Source: Planctomycetaceae bacterium (GTDB taxonomy: Bacteria; Planctomycetota; Planctomycetia; Planctomycetales; Planctomycetaceae). From it: a stretch of DNA of 64,000 bases. The notes under the pieces were generated by a model, which saw only the letters and a program-made list of their open reading frames with translations, did not search any database and had not been told where the DNA came from. The stretch is from positions 62,001 to 126,000 of the forward strand of contig JAKFUG010000007.1 in the NCBI GenBank assembly GCA_021732785.1, written 5' to 3'. Of the stretch, positions 35,125 to 45,558 are shown piece by piece (the first letter of the stretch is position 1; every line of letters begins with the position of its first letter). Position numbers and translations under genes: made by a program.

Positions 35125-36663
35125 CTATTGTTCTCGGCGTTCGATCGATTCCGCGGCGAGTGTCTCACGGCGGGTCATTCGGAACAGCGTGTAACGATCT
35201 TGTGGAGATTTTTCGCGGCGTGTCGCCCGGCTTTGCATCACGGTGACGACATTCCCGGCTTCGCGGAGTTCGTCTTCCGCGCGACCACGAGCGATTACGA
35301 ACAATTCCTGCGTGTTGTGCATCATTGCCGCAATCCGCTCGACATGACTCACACCAGTGAGCGGGCGGGCAACATAAAACACATGCCGGGCGACTTCCTG
35401 CCCACCGAATGCGGCGAGCGGAGCCTCCGCGGGAATTTGTTGTTCGACTTGTGAAAGAAATTGCGTATCCGCGGCGGAGGGGTCCCGCTGCGGCAAGATC
35501 ACGGATTGCACTGTGAGATGGCCAACGATGACCACGGCCAGCAGACAAGGTCCGGCGTAACTCATGATCATCGGTGTTCGCAGCGCGACAAACCGGTGAG
35601 CGAGATCCTTCCCGGCTCGGAACAATCCCTGCACGATGATGGGGGTGAGCGCCGGCAGCGCGTAGATCAAATAGTGATGATGCTTGCCAGACGACAACGT
35701 CAACAAGGCAGGATGACTGAGCGCCCACCACCATAAGAGCCGGTCAGCGCTCGCGGGTTCTGTCCGGGCGCGTTTCCATGATGCCGCGGCACCCACAAAC
35801 AGGAACGGGGTCCACGGCAGCAGTTGCACCGGCCAGTGCAACAGGTAGTACCACACGGGCTGATGATATCCGAGCGATCCCGTCGCGCGGCCGAGGATTT
35901 GGTCTTTCCAGATAGCAATGCCCGCCGGTTCATACACGGCAACAGCGACCGGCCATGCGAGTCCGATCACCATCGCCAGCGCGGCACCCGGCCAGGACCA
36001 CCATTTTCGCAGTCCACGCGCATCGCCACGCAACACCAGCCAACCCGCACACGTCAGCACGGTGAGAATCGCGCCGAAACCAACACCCTTCAGCAGATTC
36101 ATCAATCCGAGCAGAGTCCAAAAGCCAAGCTGAATCACAAAATGTTGCCGCATTGTCCAAACGGAGTTGCCCCATTCCCGCCACACGAACAACGTGATGG
36201 CCCCCAGCACCAGGGCCTGCAGAATGATGTCCGATTCCGCCAGGCGCGCATGCGCGATCTGATAGACGCAGGTGGCTTGAATGAGACCGCACCAGAGGCC
36301 GGTCCGCGGGTCGAACAAGCGGGACATCAATACGGTTTCAAGCAGGATCACCACGACGCCAAAAGCGGCAAATGGCATTCGCACGGTGAGTTCATTGAAG
36401 CCGCCCGCGAGCATCGCCCAACAACCGACAATCCATTGAGGCAGCGGGGGTTTTTCGAGCCGCGGGATATCGCCGATATACGGGACAAGCCAGCTTCGTT
36501 CGGCGACCATTTGTTTCGCTGAGCCCGCGAGGAGGGCTTCGTGATCGGTCAGCGTACGGCACGAACCGAGGGCGAAGAAGAACAGCAATGCCCCGACACC
36601 GCCGACGATCAGCCATGATCGATACAGCGACGATCCGCTGGCGTGCGCCTCAGGCGAGGTCAT
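35125..36663 (-). CDS. GT39/ArnT-type membrane glycosyltransferase (second of two)
   Basis: A 512-residue paralogue of the downstream gene. The family's first-loop signature is 'LGSCRTLTDHEALLAGSAKQ', followed by 'WLVPYIGDIPRLEKPPLPQW'. Roughly eleven membrane segments follow, with 'WPVQLLPWTPFLFVGAA' near the middle, and a soluble C-terminal domain of about 110 residues that has strand-like segments such as 'EAPLAAFGGQEVARHVFYV'. The two tandem genes are spaced 11 bases apart and are surely co-transcribed, suggesting sequential glycosylation of one envelope polymer or glycoprotein (inference). Confidence 0.88.
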   Translation of the reverse strand: MTSPEAHASGSSLYRSWLIVGGVGALLFFFALGSCRTLTDHEALLAGSAKQMVAERSWLVPYIGDIPRLEKPPLPQWIVGCWAMLAGGFNELTVRMPFAAFGVVVILLETVLMSRLFDPRTGLWCGLIQATCVYQIAHARLAESDIILQALVLGAITLFVWREWGNSVWTMRQHFVIQLGFWTLLGLMNLLKGVGFGAILTVLTCAGWLVLRGDARGLRKWWSWPGAALAMVIGLAWPVAVAVYEPAGIAIWKDQILGRATGSLGYHQPVWYYLLHWPVQLLPWTPFLFVGAAASWKRARTEPASADRLLWWWALSHPALLTLSSGKHHHYLIYALPALTPIIVQGLFRAGKDLAHRFVALRTPMIMSYAGPCLLAVVIVGHLTVQSVILPQRDPSAADTQFLSQVEQQIPAEAPLAAFGGQEVARHVFYVARPLTGVSHVERIAAMMHNTQELFVIARGRAEDELREAGNVVTVMQSRATRREKSPQDRYTLFRMTRRETLAAESIERREQ

Positions 36664-36931
36664 TACCTTGTTTCCCCCAACACGATCCGTGATGCCAGTG
36701 TTCCCTCAGCACGCACCGGCTCCATTCCTGTAAATACGGCTTGTAGGCGGGATAGGTGGTTTCGTCAATGCGAATTGAATGAAGAATCTCGATCGTCGAA
36801 ATACGAGCATGATCTAGCTTGGCTCGCAGAGTCACGACCCCGTTTCAGGCACTGCGTTCGACCGCGAGTCGGCTTCGTGGTATCGTCGCGATTGCTGACT
36901 TGAGTTTTCCTGATCCAGAGTTCTGTGCGCG

Positions 36932-38362
36932 ATGGCCCGTTACTTCAAATACAAATCGCCCGGCGATCTCGCAGCAGATGCCCGCTCGTTCGGTCAGGAA
37001 CTGCGGCTGCGCAACGATCTTGCCCCACTGTTCCAATCGATCAAGGTTGGTCCGCGCACCGTTGGCAATCGCTTGTGCATTCAACCGATGGAAGGGTGCG
37101 ATGGCACTCTCGACGGGCTGCCGGACGAATTGACGTATCGCCGGTATGAACGTTTCGGTGCCGGTGGAGCGAAGCTCCTCTGGGGCGAAGCGACGGCGAT
37201 TTCCGATGCCGCCCGCATGAATCCGCGGCAATTGTGGTTGCACGATGGTTCGGCCAGCGCGATCGAATTGATGCTGAAGAAGTGCCGCGAGGCCCATCGT
37301 ACCGCCGGCTTTGATGGCGGCGACTTGTTGCTCGGTCTTCAACTGACGCATTCCGGGCGCTATGGCTATCGACGACCATTGCTGGCAACGCATTGCCCGT
37401 TGCTCGACCCACTGACGCGCGATAAATCCACCGGCCTGATTGTCGATGCCAGTTATCCGATCGTCACCGACGACGAGCTGAAACGGATCGAAGATCAATA
37501 CGTAACAGCAGCGCACTTCGCGGCGAGGATCGGGTGCGACTTCATCGATCTGAAGCAATGTCATCGGTACTTGTTGTCCGAATTGCTCGGTGCGACGAAT
37601 CGCGCCGGGGAGTATGGCGGTTCGCTGGAGAATCGGACGCGGCTCATTCGTAATGTGATCGGTCGGATTCGATTGGAGTTGCCGAACCTGATTCTTGCGA
37701 CGCGGATGAATGCGTTCGACGGCGTGCCACACCGCGGTGAAGGTACGGATTTCGTGGGCGTGCCGGTGCCGCATTCGTTGCCGGTCACCACGGCGTTTGG
37801 CACCGATCCCGACAATCCTGCCGACCCGAAATTGGACGAACCGCTGCAGGTCGTGAAATGGCTGCGGGATGCCGGGATCGCGCTCTTGAATATTTCCCTC
37901 GGAAATCCGTATGCGAATCCGCATTATGTCCGCCCGGCAGAATTCCCGCCGGTCGACGGTTATCACGCGCCCGAGCACCCGTTGAAGGGCGTGCTCCGCC
38001 ATTTTTCGATCACCAGTCTGATCCAGCAGGCGGTTCCGGACGTTCCTGTCGTCGGCAGCGGCTATTCGTGGTTGCAGGAGTATTTTCCGGCAGCCGGGGC
38101 AGAGAATGTCGCCGCGGGCCGCTGCGCGTTTGTCGGACTGGGTCGCGGAACGTTATCGCAACCGGACTTCGCCATTCATTTGCGAAAGTCGGGAGCACTG
38201 GAACGCAAAACGATCTGCCGAACGTTTTCGTACTGCACCAACTTGATGCGCACAAAAGATCATCCGCTGGGACAATATGCGACCGGTTGCCCGCCGTTCG
38301 ATAAAGAAGTGTATGGCCCCCTGTGGGACGAAGTGAAAGCGAAACGCCCCGCGGGTTCATAA
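36932..38362 (+). CDS. NADH:flavin oxidoreductase (Old Yellow Enzyme family)
   Basis: A 476-residue flavoprotein with an FMN-binding TIM barrel. Signature pieces are 'LFQSIKVGPRTVGNRLCIQP', 'GAGGAKLLWGEATAISDAAR', 'LLLGLQLTHSGRYGYRR', and 'GCDFIDLKQCHRYLLSELLG' with the following 'NRAGEYGGSLENRTRLIRNV', all typical of the family. A C-terminal group of three Cys residues in 'CRTFSYCTNL' and 'YATGCPPFD' is a departure from simple OYE enzymes and may bind metal or a cluster. The start at 36932 gives an N terminus of about 45 residues before the barrel. The substrate is unknown. A TerC gene follows 27 bases downstream. Confidence 0.88.
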   Translation: MARYFKYKSPGDLAADARSFGQELRLRNDLAPLFQSIKVGPRTVGNRLCIQPMEGCDGTLDGLPDELTYRRYERFGAGGAKLLWGEATAISDAARMNPRQLWLHDGSASAIELMLKKCREAHRTAGFDGGDLLLGLQLTHSGRYGYRRPLLATHCPLLDPLTRDKSTGLIVDASYPIVTDDELKRIEDQYVTAAHFAARIGCDFIDLKQCHRYLLSELLGATNRAGEYGGSLENRTRLIRNVIGRIRLELPNLILATRMNAFDGVPHRGEGTDFVGVPVPHSLPVTTAFGTDPDNPADPKLDEPLQVVKWLRDAGIALLNISLGNPYANPHYVRPAEFPPVDGYHAPEHPLKGVLRHFSITSLIQQAVPDVPVVGSGYSWLQEYFPAAGAENVAAGRCAFVGLGRGTLSQPDFAIHLRKSGALERKTICRTFSYCTNLMRTKDHPLGQYATGCPPFDKEVYGPLWDEVKAKRPAGS

Positions 38363-38389
38363 CCGGCGCTGATTGGAAAGTCCTGCTGG

Positions 38390-39145
38390 ATGGCCGATTT
38401 TTTCACGACTGAAAACCTCGTCGCGTTTTTGACGCTGACCAGCCTCGAAATTGTGCTGGGCATCGACAATATCATTTTCATTGCGATTCTCGCGGGGAAA
38501 TTGCCCGAACATCAACGCGATCGGGCCCGTACCACCGGATTGATGTTCGCGGTGATTTCGCGCGTCATGCTGTTGCTCGGCATCGGTTATGTGATGCGTT
38601 TGAATGAGCCACTCTTCACGCTGCTCGAGCATGGTGTTTCCGTGAAGGACCTGGTGCTGATGGTGGGCGGGGTGTTTCTGATCGGCAAATCGACTTATGA
38701 AATTCACCAGAAGGTGGAAGGGGAACATACTGATTCGGATGCGCCGCGTGCGCCAGCATCCTTCGCGGCGATGATCGTGCAGGTGGTCGCCATTGATGTC
38801 ATTTTCTCACTCGATTCGGTCATGACCGCGGTCGCGATGTCCAACAACATTCCGATTATGATTGCCGCTGTTATTGCCGCTGTGGGGGTGATGCTGGTGT
38901 TTTCCGGACCGGTCGTCCGCTTTGTGGACCGCCACCCGGCAATCAAACTGCTGGCATTGTCGTTCCTGTTGCTGATCGGCGTGCTGCTGGTCGCCGAAGG
39001 GCTGCATCAATCGTTCGACAAGCGGTTCATCTACTTCGCGATGGCATTCTCACTCGGGGTCGAACTGCTCCAGATGCGTTCGGAACACACGGCGGCCAAA
39101 GCGATGCGTGACTCGCCGGAATCGTCCTTGCCGGGACCGTCGTGA
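38390..39145 (+). CDS. TerC/YkoY-family membrane protein
   Basis: A 251-residue membrane protein with about seven segments. The TerC family signature is strong: 'LTSLEIVLGIDNIIFIAILA' with an intramembrane Glu and Asp, repeated in the second half as 'VQVVAIDVIFSLDSVMTAVA'. These acidic residues are thought to bind metal. Members export manganese or assist metallation of secreted proteins. It follows the Old Yellow Enzyme gene by 27 bases and is followed by a terminator-like hairpin. Confidence 0.93.
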   Translation: MADFFTTENLVAFLTLTSLEIVLGIDNIIFIAILAGKLPEHQRDRARTTGLMFAVISRVMLLLGIGYVMRLNEPLFTLLEHGVSVKDLVLMVGGVFLIGKSTYEIHQKVEGEHTDSDAPRAPASFAAMIVQVVAIDVIFSLDSVMTAVAMSNNIPIMIAAVIAAVGVMLVFSGPVVRFVDRHPAIKLLALSFLLLIGVLLVAEGLHQSFDKRFIYFAMAFSLGVELLQMRSEHTAAKAMRDSPESSLPGPS

Positions 39146-39206
39146 GTTTTCGCCACATTCATGGCATGTCGGCATCTTCGTTGCAACCGGAATCCTCATC
39201 GGGAAT

Positions 39207-39232
39207 GTTGCCGCGCGGCAACCGTTGTTTTT
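39207..39232 (+). terminator. Rho-independent terminator after terC
   Basis: GTTGCC (39207-39212) pairs with GGCAAC (39217-39222) around a GCGC loop and is followed by CGTTGTTTTT ending at 39232. It is 61 bases beyond the terC stop and before the sugar transferase gene. Confidence 0.7.
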
Positions 39233-39338
39233 GGGATCGGCCACGTCTCGTTTGGAAAACGTGAGCTAGGTTTCGATGGCGTGGAGAAGTGTTCCTCCCG
39301 CCATGGATTGCCCACCCTCCGACAATGAAGCCCCACCG

Positions 39339-40187
39339 ATGAGCACTTCCGTTCTGGATGCACCGACCGTGGTCCCGGCCGACGTGTCGGACATCTACGA
39401 TCACTATTATTTTCAGGCCGACGAAAGCCTGCCAACACCAGAATGGCTGACGCGGCTGCGCCTGGAACGCCCTCGTCGCAACACCCGTTATCTGGGCGAA
39501 ACCATTCGCTTCTGGAAGCGGATGATGGATATCGCCGGAGCGTTGGCGCTGTTGTTCTTTCTCTGGCCGGTGATGTTGTTGACGGCCTTGGTCGTCAAGC
39601 TCACGTCACCGGGACCGGCGTTTTACTCGCAAGTGCGTATCGGTTTGAATCTGCGCGAGAAGAAACGGGACCGTCGTCATTTCACCGCATTGCCTCCGGA
39701 TGGGATCGATCGCCGTGATCCCGAATCCGACCGCCGCGCGGGACCGTCCTACGGCAAGCCGTTCGTGCTCTACAAATTCCGCACGATGCGCATCGACGCC
39801 GAGAAAAATGGAGCCCAACTGGCAACCAAAGGCGACCCGCGGATTACGCCCGTGGGCCGCTTCCTGCGTAAAACTCGCCTCGATGAATTACCGCAGTTGT
39901 GGAACGTGCTGCGGGGCGAAATGTCGCTCGTCGGTCCGCGTCCCGAACGCCCGGAGTTCATTGAAACATTGTCGGAAGAGATCCCGAATTACATCAACCG
40001 CCTCGGCCTCAAACCGGGGCTGACCGGGCTCGCGCAAATCATCAACGGCTACGACACCGATCTCAACAGCTTCCGCCGCAAGGTGAATTTCGATCTGCTC
40101 TATCTGCAAAATTGCTGTCTGTGGAACGATTTCAAGATCCTGCTGCGGACCGTCCGAGTGGTGCTCACCGGCAGCGGGGCGCTTTAA
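39339..40187 (+). CDS. Undecaprenyl-phosphate sugar-phosphate transferase (bacterial sugar transferase family)
   Basis: A 282-residue single-segment transferase of the WcaJ/WbaP C-terminal type, which begins assembly of an exopolysaccharide or capsule repeat by transferring a sugar-1-phosphate to the lipid carrier. The hydrophobic re-entrant helix is in '[20 protein letters not shown]' and the catalytic region includes '[18 protein letters not shown]', '[20 protein letters not shown]' and '[13 protein letters not shown]'. ATG 39339 is my choice; in-frame ATGs at 39276 and 39303 would add up to 21 residues. Its stop shares the bases TTAA (40184-40187) with the stop of the convergent gene. Confidence 0.9.
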   Translation: MSTSVLDAPTVVPADVSDIYDHYYFQADESLPTPEWLTRLRLERPRRNTRYLGETIRFWKRMMDIAGALALLFFLWPVMLLTALVVKLTSPGPAFYSQVRIGLNLREKKRDRRHFTALPPDGIDRRDPESDRRAGPSYGKPFVLYKFRTMRIDAEKNGAQLATKGDPRITPVGRFLRKTRLDELPQLWNVLRGEMSLVGPRPERPEFIETLSEEIPNYINRLGLKPGLTGLAQIINGYDTDLNSFRRKVNFDLLYLQNCCLWNDFKILLRTVRVVLTGSGAL

Positions 40188-41182
40188 GCCTTCGCTGCTT
40201 TTGCGACGCGACGGCTGAGCGCATCGGCTTCGCGAATCGGGATCGGCGTGCGCCCGTGTTTCCAGACGGCGCGCACGCATGCAACTGCGGACGCGACGGA
40301 CAACCCGTGTCCGGGAGAAATCTGCAACGGCTTCCGACTCGTGGTGCCAATGAGAGATTGTCCCAACACGGCACCGTTGAGTTCCAGCAACGGTTCTGGA
40401 TCGCCGGAAACCGCCCGGCCACAGAGACGATGTTTCGCCACGCCGATCGTCACGCAATCGGCAACAACTCCCACACCGACGGCGATCCCTGACCGGCGGG
40501 GATGCAATTGCCCTGCGCCGTCCACCAGAATGACTTTCGCTAGCGGCTTTTCCTGCCGCACCTGTTCGATCAGTGCGAGGTGGATTGGTAGCTCGCGGAA
40601 GGTGAGATAACCCGTGAGATACGGGAACCCAATCTCTGCGTGGTGTGTCGCCGAGAAGACCGTCGCCCCCGACGCGACATCGATTTCGACATACGCCGCC
40701 ACCGCTTGATTGTCCGAAACATAGGACACATCCAGTCCGCCAATTAGCGGGGGAATCGCGACTTCCGTGGTTCCATCGGCACGGACTGCCAATTCCGATT
40801 GCCAGGCGGCGAGTTGTCGCAATGGCGCAGGACAAGTGAAGTCGCACCAGCGACAATCAGCGAGATCAATCCGTCCGTCGTCGTTGAAATTGAGCCCTTC
40901 TGCTGCGAGCATGTCACGCTGAAGAGCCATTCGATCAGAATCGGTACCGGCGAGCTCACCTGTTCGTTTCACGACACGATACCACGGTCCGATGGGGTGG
41001 CTTCCCAATTCCTGTGCGATCCATCGGGCCGCCGTCAGGTCACCCAGCGCTTCCGCCAGGTCGCCGAAGGTGGTGACACATCCCGCGGGGATTTGTTTCA
41101 GGAGTTCACCAAGCTCCCAAGGCAAATTGGGGATCCTCGGGCACAGCAGCGATTCTACTCGATTCACAATGCGGATTCCCAT
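40184..41182 (-). CDS. Alkyltransferase-like (ATL) domain fused to endonuclease V
   Basis: A 332-residue DNA-repair fusion. Residues about 20-110 resemble the DNA-binding domain of O6-alkylguanine-DNA alkyltransferase ('QIPAGCVTTFGDLAEALG'), but the acceptor motif PCHRV is replaced by 'PWYRV' (66-70), so the methyl-accepting cysteine is lost; this is the ATL type, which flags alkylated bases for other repair pathways. Residues about 140-305 are endonuclease V: 'GGLDVSY' (Asp151), the strand-separating wedge 'PYLTGYLTFRE' (187-197, Glu197), 'VDGAGQLHPRRSGIAVGVG' (Asp221), and His292 in 'SPGHGLSVA'. All four expected metal or catalytic residues are present. The fusion joins lesion recognition to incision next to deaminated or damaged bases. 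The middle stretch (about 100-140) has three cysteines in 'DCRWCDFTC'. Confidence 0.9.
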   Translation of the reverse strand: MGIRIVNRVESLLCPRIPNLPWELGELLKQIPAGCVTTFGDLAEALGDLTAARWIAQELGSHPIGPWYRVVKRTGELAGTDSDRMALQRDMLAAEGLNFNDDGRIDLADCRWCDFTCPAPLRQLAAWQSELAVRADGTTEVAIPPLIGGLDVSYVSDNQAVAAYVEIDVASGATVFSATHHAEIGFPYLTGYLTFRELPIHLALIEQVRQEKPLAKVILVDGAGQLHPRRSGIAVGVGVVADCVTIGVAKHRLCGRAVSGDPEPLLELNGAVLGQSLIGTTSRKPLQISPGHGLSVASAVACVRAVWKHGRTPIPIREADALSRRVAKAAKA

Positions 41183-41339
41183 TCGTGGTCGGCCAGACTA
41201 TCCTGCCATTTCAATCTCGGCGATGCGATCCCGCGAGCGGGCAGGCTTGACGCCGACGCCAACATCCGGAACATGACGCATGTTGGAATGATCGGCGGAG
41301 GACGCCGGGCGGAAACACGGAAAGCGGTGAGGAGGCCGC

Positions 41340-42857
41340 ATGTCGAATACGGTGAATGATTACGAAGAGTTGGCTCAGCGATTACGGGATGCCGAGTTGC
41401 TGGCATCGTGCGCGAGTGTTCTCAGTTGGGACGAGCAGACGCACCTTCCGACCGGGGGAGCCGAACATCGTTCGAATCAACTCGGTTTGATCGCCGGGCT
41501 GGCACACGACCGAAAGACCGACGCGCGGATTGGCGATTTGCTGGCGTCGCTCGAATCTTCCCGAGACTTGGGTGACCCCGATGGCGATGTCGCGGTCAAT
41601 GTTCGCGAAGCTCGTCGAACCTTTGACCGGGCGACAAAACTCCCAAAGAAACTGGTGGAGGAGTTGTCCAAAACCACGTCTCTCGCCCAGCAGGCGTGGG
41701 TGGATGCCAAGAAAAATGCCGATTTTCCGAGTTTTCAGCCGTGGCTTGAAAAGATCATTGGCCTGAAACGGGAAGAAGCCGCCGCCATCGGGACAACCAC
41801 CGGTGTTCCTTATGATGCGCTGCTCGACGACTACGAGCCCGGCATGACTGCGGCACAAGTGAATGCGGTGTTCGAACCGTTGCGGAAGGAACTGGTCGCG
41901 CTGGTTTCGGCAATTCAGCAATCGGGGAAAGTCGCACCGCTGGAGATTGTGGAGCGGCATTATCCACAAGTGCCGCAGCGCGTGTTCGCCGAAGCGGCGG
42001 CCCGACAAATCGGTTTCGACTTCGATCGCGGCCGATTGGATGAATCGCCCCACCCGTTTTGCAGTGGTTTCGGCCCGGGCGATTGCCGGCTCACCACGCG
42101 GTTTAACGACCACCATTTCAACTCGGCATTCTTCGGGGTGCTCCACGAAGCCGGTCACGGAATTTACGAGCAAGGCCTGCCGACAGCGGCCTACGGCTTG
42201 GGGATCGGTCAGGCGTGTTCGCTCGGCATTCACGAATCGCAATCCCGCATGTGGGAGAACTTTGTCGGCCGCAGCCGGTCCTTCTGGACGTATTTTTACC
42301 CGACCGCGCAACAAGCGTTTCCCACTGCGTTGGGAGGTGTCGCGAGCGATGATTTTTACGCGGCCGTTAACGATGTTCGACCATCGTTCATTCGCGTGGA
42401 AGCGGACGAAGTGACGTACAACCTGCACATCATGCTGCGGTTCGAGTTGGAACAGAAACTTCTCGATGGAACGTTATTGCCCGCGGATGTGCCTGCGGCA
42501 TGGGACGCGGCGTTTGAACGCGACTTCGGCATGCGGCCGGCGAAAGCGTCGCAGGGATGTTTGCAGGATATCCACTGGAGCGGCGGTCTCGTCGGCTACT
42601 TCCCGACCTATGCCCTCGGCAATATGTATGCGGCTCAATTCTTTGAGACGGCCCGCGCTGAACTCGGCGATCTCGATGCGATGTTTGCGAAAGGGCAGTT
42701 CAAACCACTCAAATCGTGGCTCAACGAAAAAATTCACGTCCATGGAAAGCGCTACACTGCGGCCCGGCTGGTGGAAGTGGTGACCGGCAAACCATTGACA
42801 TCGGCCCCGCTGGTGCAACACTTGCAGACGAAATTCAGCGCACTCTATGGCATTTAA
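41340..42857 (+). CDS. Metallocarboxypeptidase, family M32 (Taq carboxypeptidase type)
   Basis: A 505-residue zinc carboxypeptidase. The HExxH zinc motif is 'HEAGH' at 269-273, in 'FGVLHEAGHGIYEQGL'. Other family features are 'LSWDEQTHLPTGGAEHRSNQ' near the start, 'SPHPFCSGFGPGDCRLTTRF', and 'HESQSRMWENFVGRS' (third zinc ligand Glu). 'IRVEADEVTYNLHIMLRFEL' is the usual late signature. It is cytoplasmic (no signal peptide) and trims C-terminal residues from peptides. It is divergent from the ATL-endonuclease V gene, 157 bases apart, and followed at 15 bases by the TlpA-like gene. Confidence 0.95.
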   Translation: MSNTVNDYEELAQRLRDAELLASCASVLSWDEQTHLPTGGAEHRSNQLGLIAGLAHDRKTDARIGDLLASLESSRDLGDPDGDVAVNVREARRTFDRATKLPKKLVEELSKTTSLAQQAWVDAKKNADFPSFQPWLEKIIGLKREEAAAIGTTTGVPYDALLDDYEPGMTAAQVNAVFEPLRKELVALVSAIQQSGKVAPLEIVERHYPQVPQRVFAEAAARQIGFDFDRGRLDESPHPFCSGFGPGDCRLTTRFNDHHFNSAFFGVLHEAGHGIYEQGLPTAAYGLGIGQACSLGIHESQSRMWENFVGRSRSFWTYFYPTAQQAFPTALGGVASDDFYAAVNDVRPSFIRVEADEVTYNLHIMLRFELEQKLLDGTLLPADVPAAWDAAFERDFGMRPAKASQGCLQDIHWSGGLVGYFPTYALGNMYAAQFFETARAELGDLDAMFAKGQFKPLKSWLNEKIHVHGKRYTAARLVEVVTGKPLTSAPLVQHLQTKFSALYGI

Positions 42858-42872
42858 GGGAACGCACGCATC

Positions 42873-43472
42873 GTGAGCGACGATCGCACTGGCAACCGGT
42901 CCATTGGCAACAATCCCGGCTCGGAACTCCCGCCGCAATCGAGCGGAGGGGGCTTTTTCGTCGTTCTGATTCTCGTTGCCAGTGCGGGCTATTTCCTGGC
43001 GAGCCTGCTGCAAATGCCGCCCGAGAACGATGCGCATGTCCCCGCGCCCGGCCCGGGACTCATCGGCATGAAGGCCCCGGCCATTCAAGCTCAAGGGTGG
43101 TTCAACGGAGCGGCTCCCACCGATGAACAACTTCGTGGCAAGGTCATCGTTCTCGACGCCTGGGCGTACTGGTGTGGGCCCTGCCGTCAAAAAGCACCGG
43201 CATTGATTAAGCTCTACGAGAAGTACAACCCCAAGGGCGTTGTGTTTCTCGGTTTAACGAGCGAAGACCGCCGCATGCTGAAGCAAAGCGAAGAGTTTAT
43301 CGCCGCGACAAAGATTCCCTGGCCGCAAGGTTATGGCGTCGACACGACGCTCGCGCGACTGAACGCGGACTACATACCGCAAGTCTGGGTCATCGACCAA
43401 ACCGGCATGATCGTCTGGGATCGGACCGCACCGGAAGACGTCGACAAGACGCTCGATCGATTATTGAAATAA
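42873..43472 (+). CDS. Membrane-anchored TlpA-like thioredoxin
   Basis: A 199-residue thioredoxin-family protein anchored by one N-terminal membrane segment (about 27-46, 'FFVVLILVASAGYFLASLLQ'). GTG 42873 is the start, preceded by AAGGGA. The redox site is 'WCGPC' in 'DAWAYWCGPCRQKAPALIK'; the cis-Pro loop is at 'DYIPQVWVIDQTG'. TlpA and ResA relatives reduce disulphides outside the membrane, for example in cytochrome c maturation. That would suit the multi-haem proteins encoded in this window, but the link is inference. It follows the M32 gene by 15 bases, so they are probably co-transcribed. Confidence 0.9.
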   Translation: MSDDRTGNRSIGNNPGSELPPQSSGGGFFVVLILVASAGYFLASLLQMPPENDAHVPAPGPGLIGMKAPAIQAQGWFNGAAPTDEQLRGKVIVLDAWAYWCGPCRQKAPALIKLYEKYNPKGVVFLGLTSEDRRMLKQSEEFIAATKIPWPQGYGVDTTLARLNADYIPQVWVIDQTGMIVWDRTAPEDVDKTLDRLLK

Positions 43473-43489
43473 TCGATCTCGTGTTCCGA

Positions 43490-44218
43490 TCATGCCGCAT
43501 CGCGCATGGGTCGCGATTTCCGGATAGACGCCGTTTCCAGCCGTTCGAGTTTGTCGCCCATTTGCCGCATTTGCAGCGTGACGGCATCGGTCGTCTGCTC
43601 CAGACCACTGGCCACAAGCGTGACCACGCCGAGATACAGCAGCATCTGCCCGACGGTCGTGAGCAACCATCCCGTCGGTGCGTAGGCCGAGGGGCCGCCG
43701 AAGTAGCTCCAGATCACCAGCGTCATACCGACACTGAGCAATCCCACGCCGCCATACGCGGCGAGATGTCCGGCCAATTGCGACCACGAGAACTTCACTG
43801 CGGGGGCAACGTCCGATTCCGATCGGAGTCGGACAACATCGGCCGCGGTCGCGTCGCGACGCCGACGTTTGTGGCGGCGCGGACGTTCCGTTGCCAGCGT
43901 ATCCATCGGCTGCGTTAGTAAATTCGATGGGATGTGTTCGGTGCGGCCATCTTCTTGTGGCAACAAGTGTGCCGGTTCGATACGGACGGTTGATGCGGAC
44001 GAGGGGCCGTGCTGCAAAGGCTCCAGGACCGAGAGTGCCGACCAGCGTGCCAGCAGTTCGCGGGCATCGCGTTCCGACTCGGCGATGCGCGGCATCCCCG
44101 GACGGCTCGACATCCCGGCGGCATGCCCCAGTTCCGTGCCGCAGCGCGTGCAGGAGAATCGCCGATGATCCAGCGATAACTCCGCAGCCACATCCGCTCG
44201 ACAGCACTCGCACCACAT
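43490..44218 (-). CDS. Membrane protein with N-terminal zinc-ribbon-like cysteines, function unknown
   Basis: A 242-residue protein. The frame opens at 44350, but ATG 44218 is preferred because it begins directly with a cysteine cluster, 'MWCECCRADVAAELS', followed by 'FSCTRCGTELGH', together making a short zinc-ribbon-like module. The middle (about 45-130) is polar, with basic runs such as 'RPRRHKRRRRDATAADVVRL'. Two membrane segments follow (about 150-200, 'AYGGVGLLSVGMTLVIWSYF' and 'GWLLTTVGQMLLYLGVVTLV'), then a helical tail. Zinc-ribbon plus two-helix proteins are frequent in planctomycetes without known role. It is convergent with the TlpA gene. Confidence 0.75.
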   Translation of the reverse strand: MWCECCRADVAAELSLDHRRFSCTRCGTELGHAAGMSSRPGMPRIAESERDARELLARWSALSVLEPLQHGPSSASTVRIEPAHLLPQEDGRTEHIPSNLLTQPMDTLATERPRRHKRRRRDATAADVVRLRSESDVAPAVKFSWSQLAGHLAAYGGVGLLSVGMTLVIWSYFGGPSAYAPTGWLLTTVGQMLLYLGVVTLVASGLEQTTDAVTLQMRQMGDKLERLETASIRKSRPMRDAA

Positions 44219-44398
44219 GGAGTCACACCCCGTGATTGCCGCGAACCACCCGCATGGTGCCCGCGATCGCGCGGAAGGTAGCTCGATTCCGACGACCGTG
44301 TCGAGAGAATTCACGCGTGATGGTCCGGGGGCCAGCGCGCAATTTCTCAAGGCCGAGCCGCAACCGGCAGGAGATGCCGGATGCGTTGCTGCGGAAAC

Positions 44399-44430
44399 GA
44401 AGAGACCCAGGGATCAGAATCCCTGGGCGT
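44399..44430 (-). terminator. Candidate terminator after ilvC
   Basis: CCCAGGGAT (44406-44414) and ATCCCTGGG (44419-44427) form a perfect 9-bp stem with a four-base loop. On the minus strand it is followed by TCTCTTCGTTT, a weak T-rich stretch. It lies 33 bases beyond the ilvC stop. Confidence 0.6.
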
Positions 44431-44459
44431 CCTTCGTAATCATTGATGAGTAGTAAAGA

Positions 44460-45464
<1,005 letters not shown>

Positions 45465-45558
45465 GGTGTGGACTCGTGAGAACAGAGGGAGAAATCGATA
45501 GCGGTGGTCTTCAACGGAAGACGCACCCCGCCGGCGACCACCGCCGGAGTCGCCCGAA

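Noticed and set aside
36845-38002. Open frame of 385 codons on the minus strand opposite the Old Yellow Enzyme gene
   Set aside because: Antisense to a flavoprotein with many family motifs; rich in Gln/Arg/His as shadows are.
40184-40187. TTAA shared by two convergent stop codons
   Set aside because: A neat compact arrangement but common by chance between convergent genes; no functional claim is warranted.
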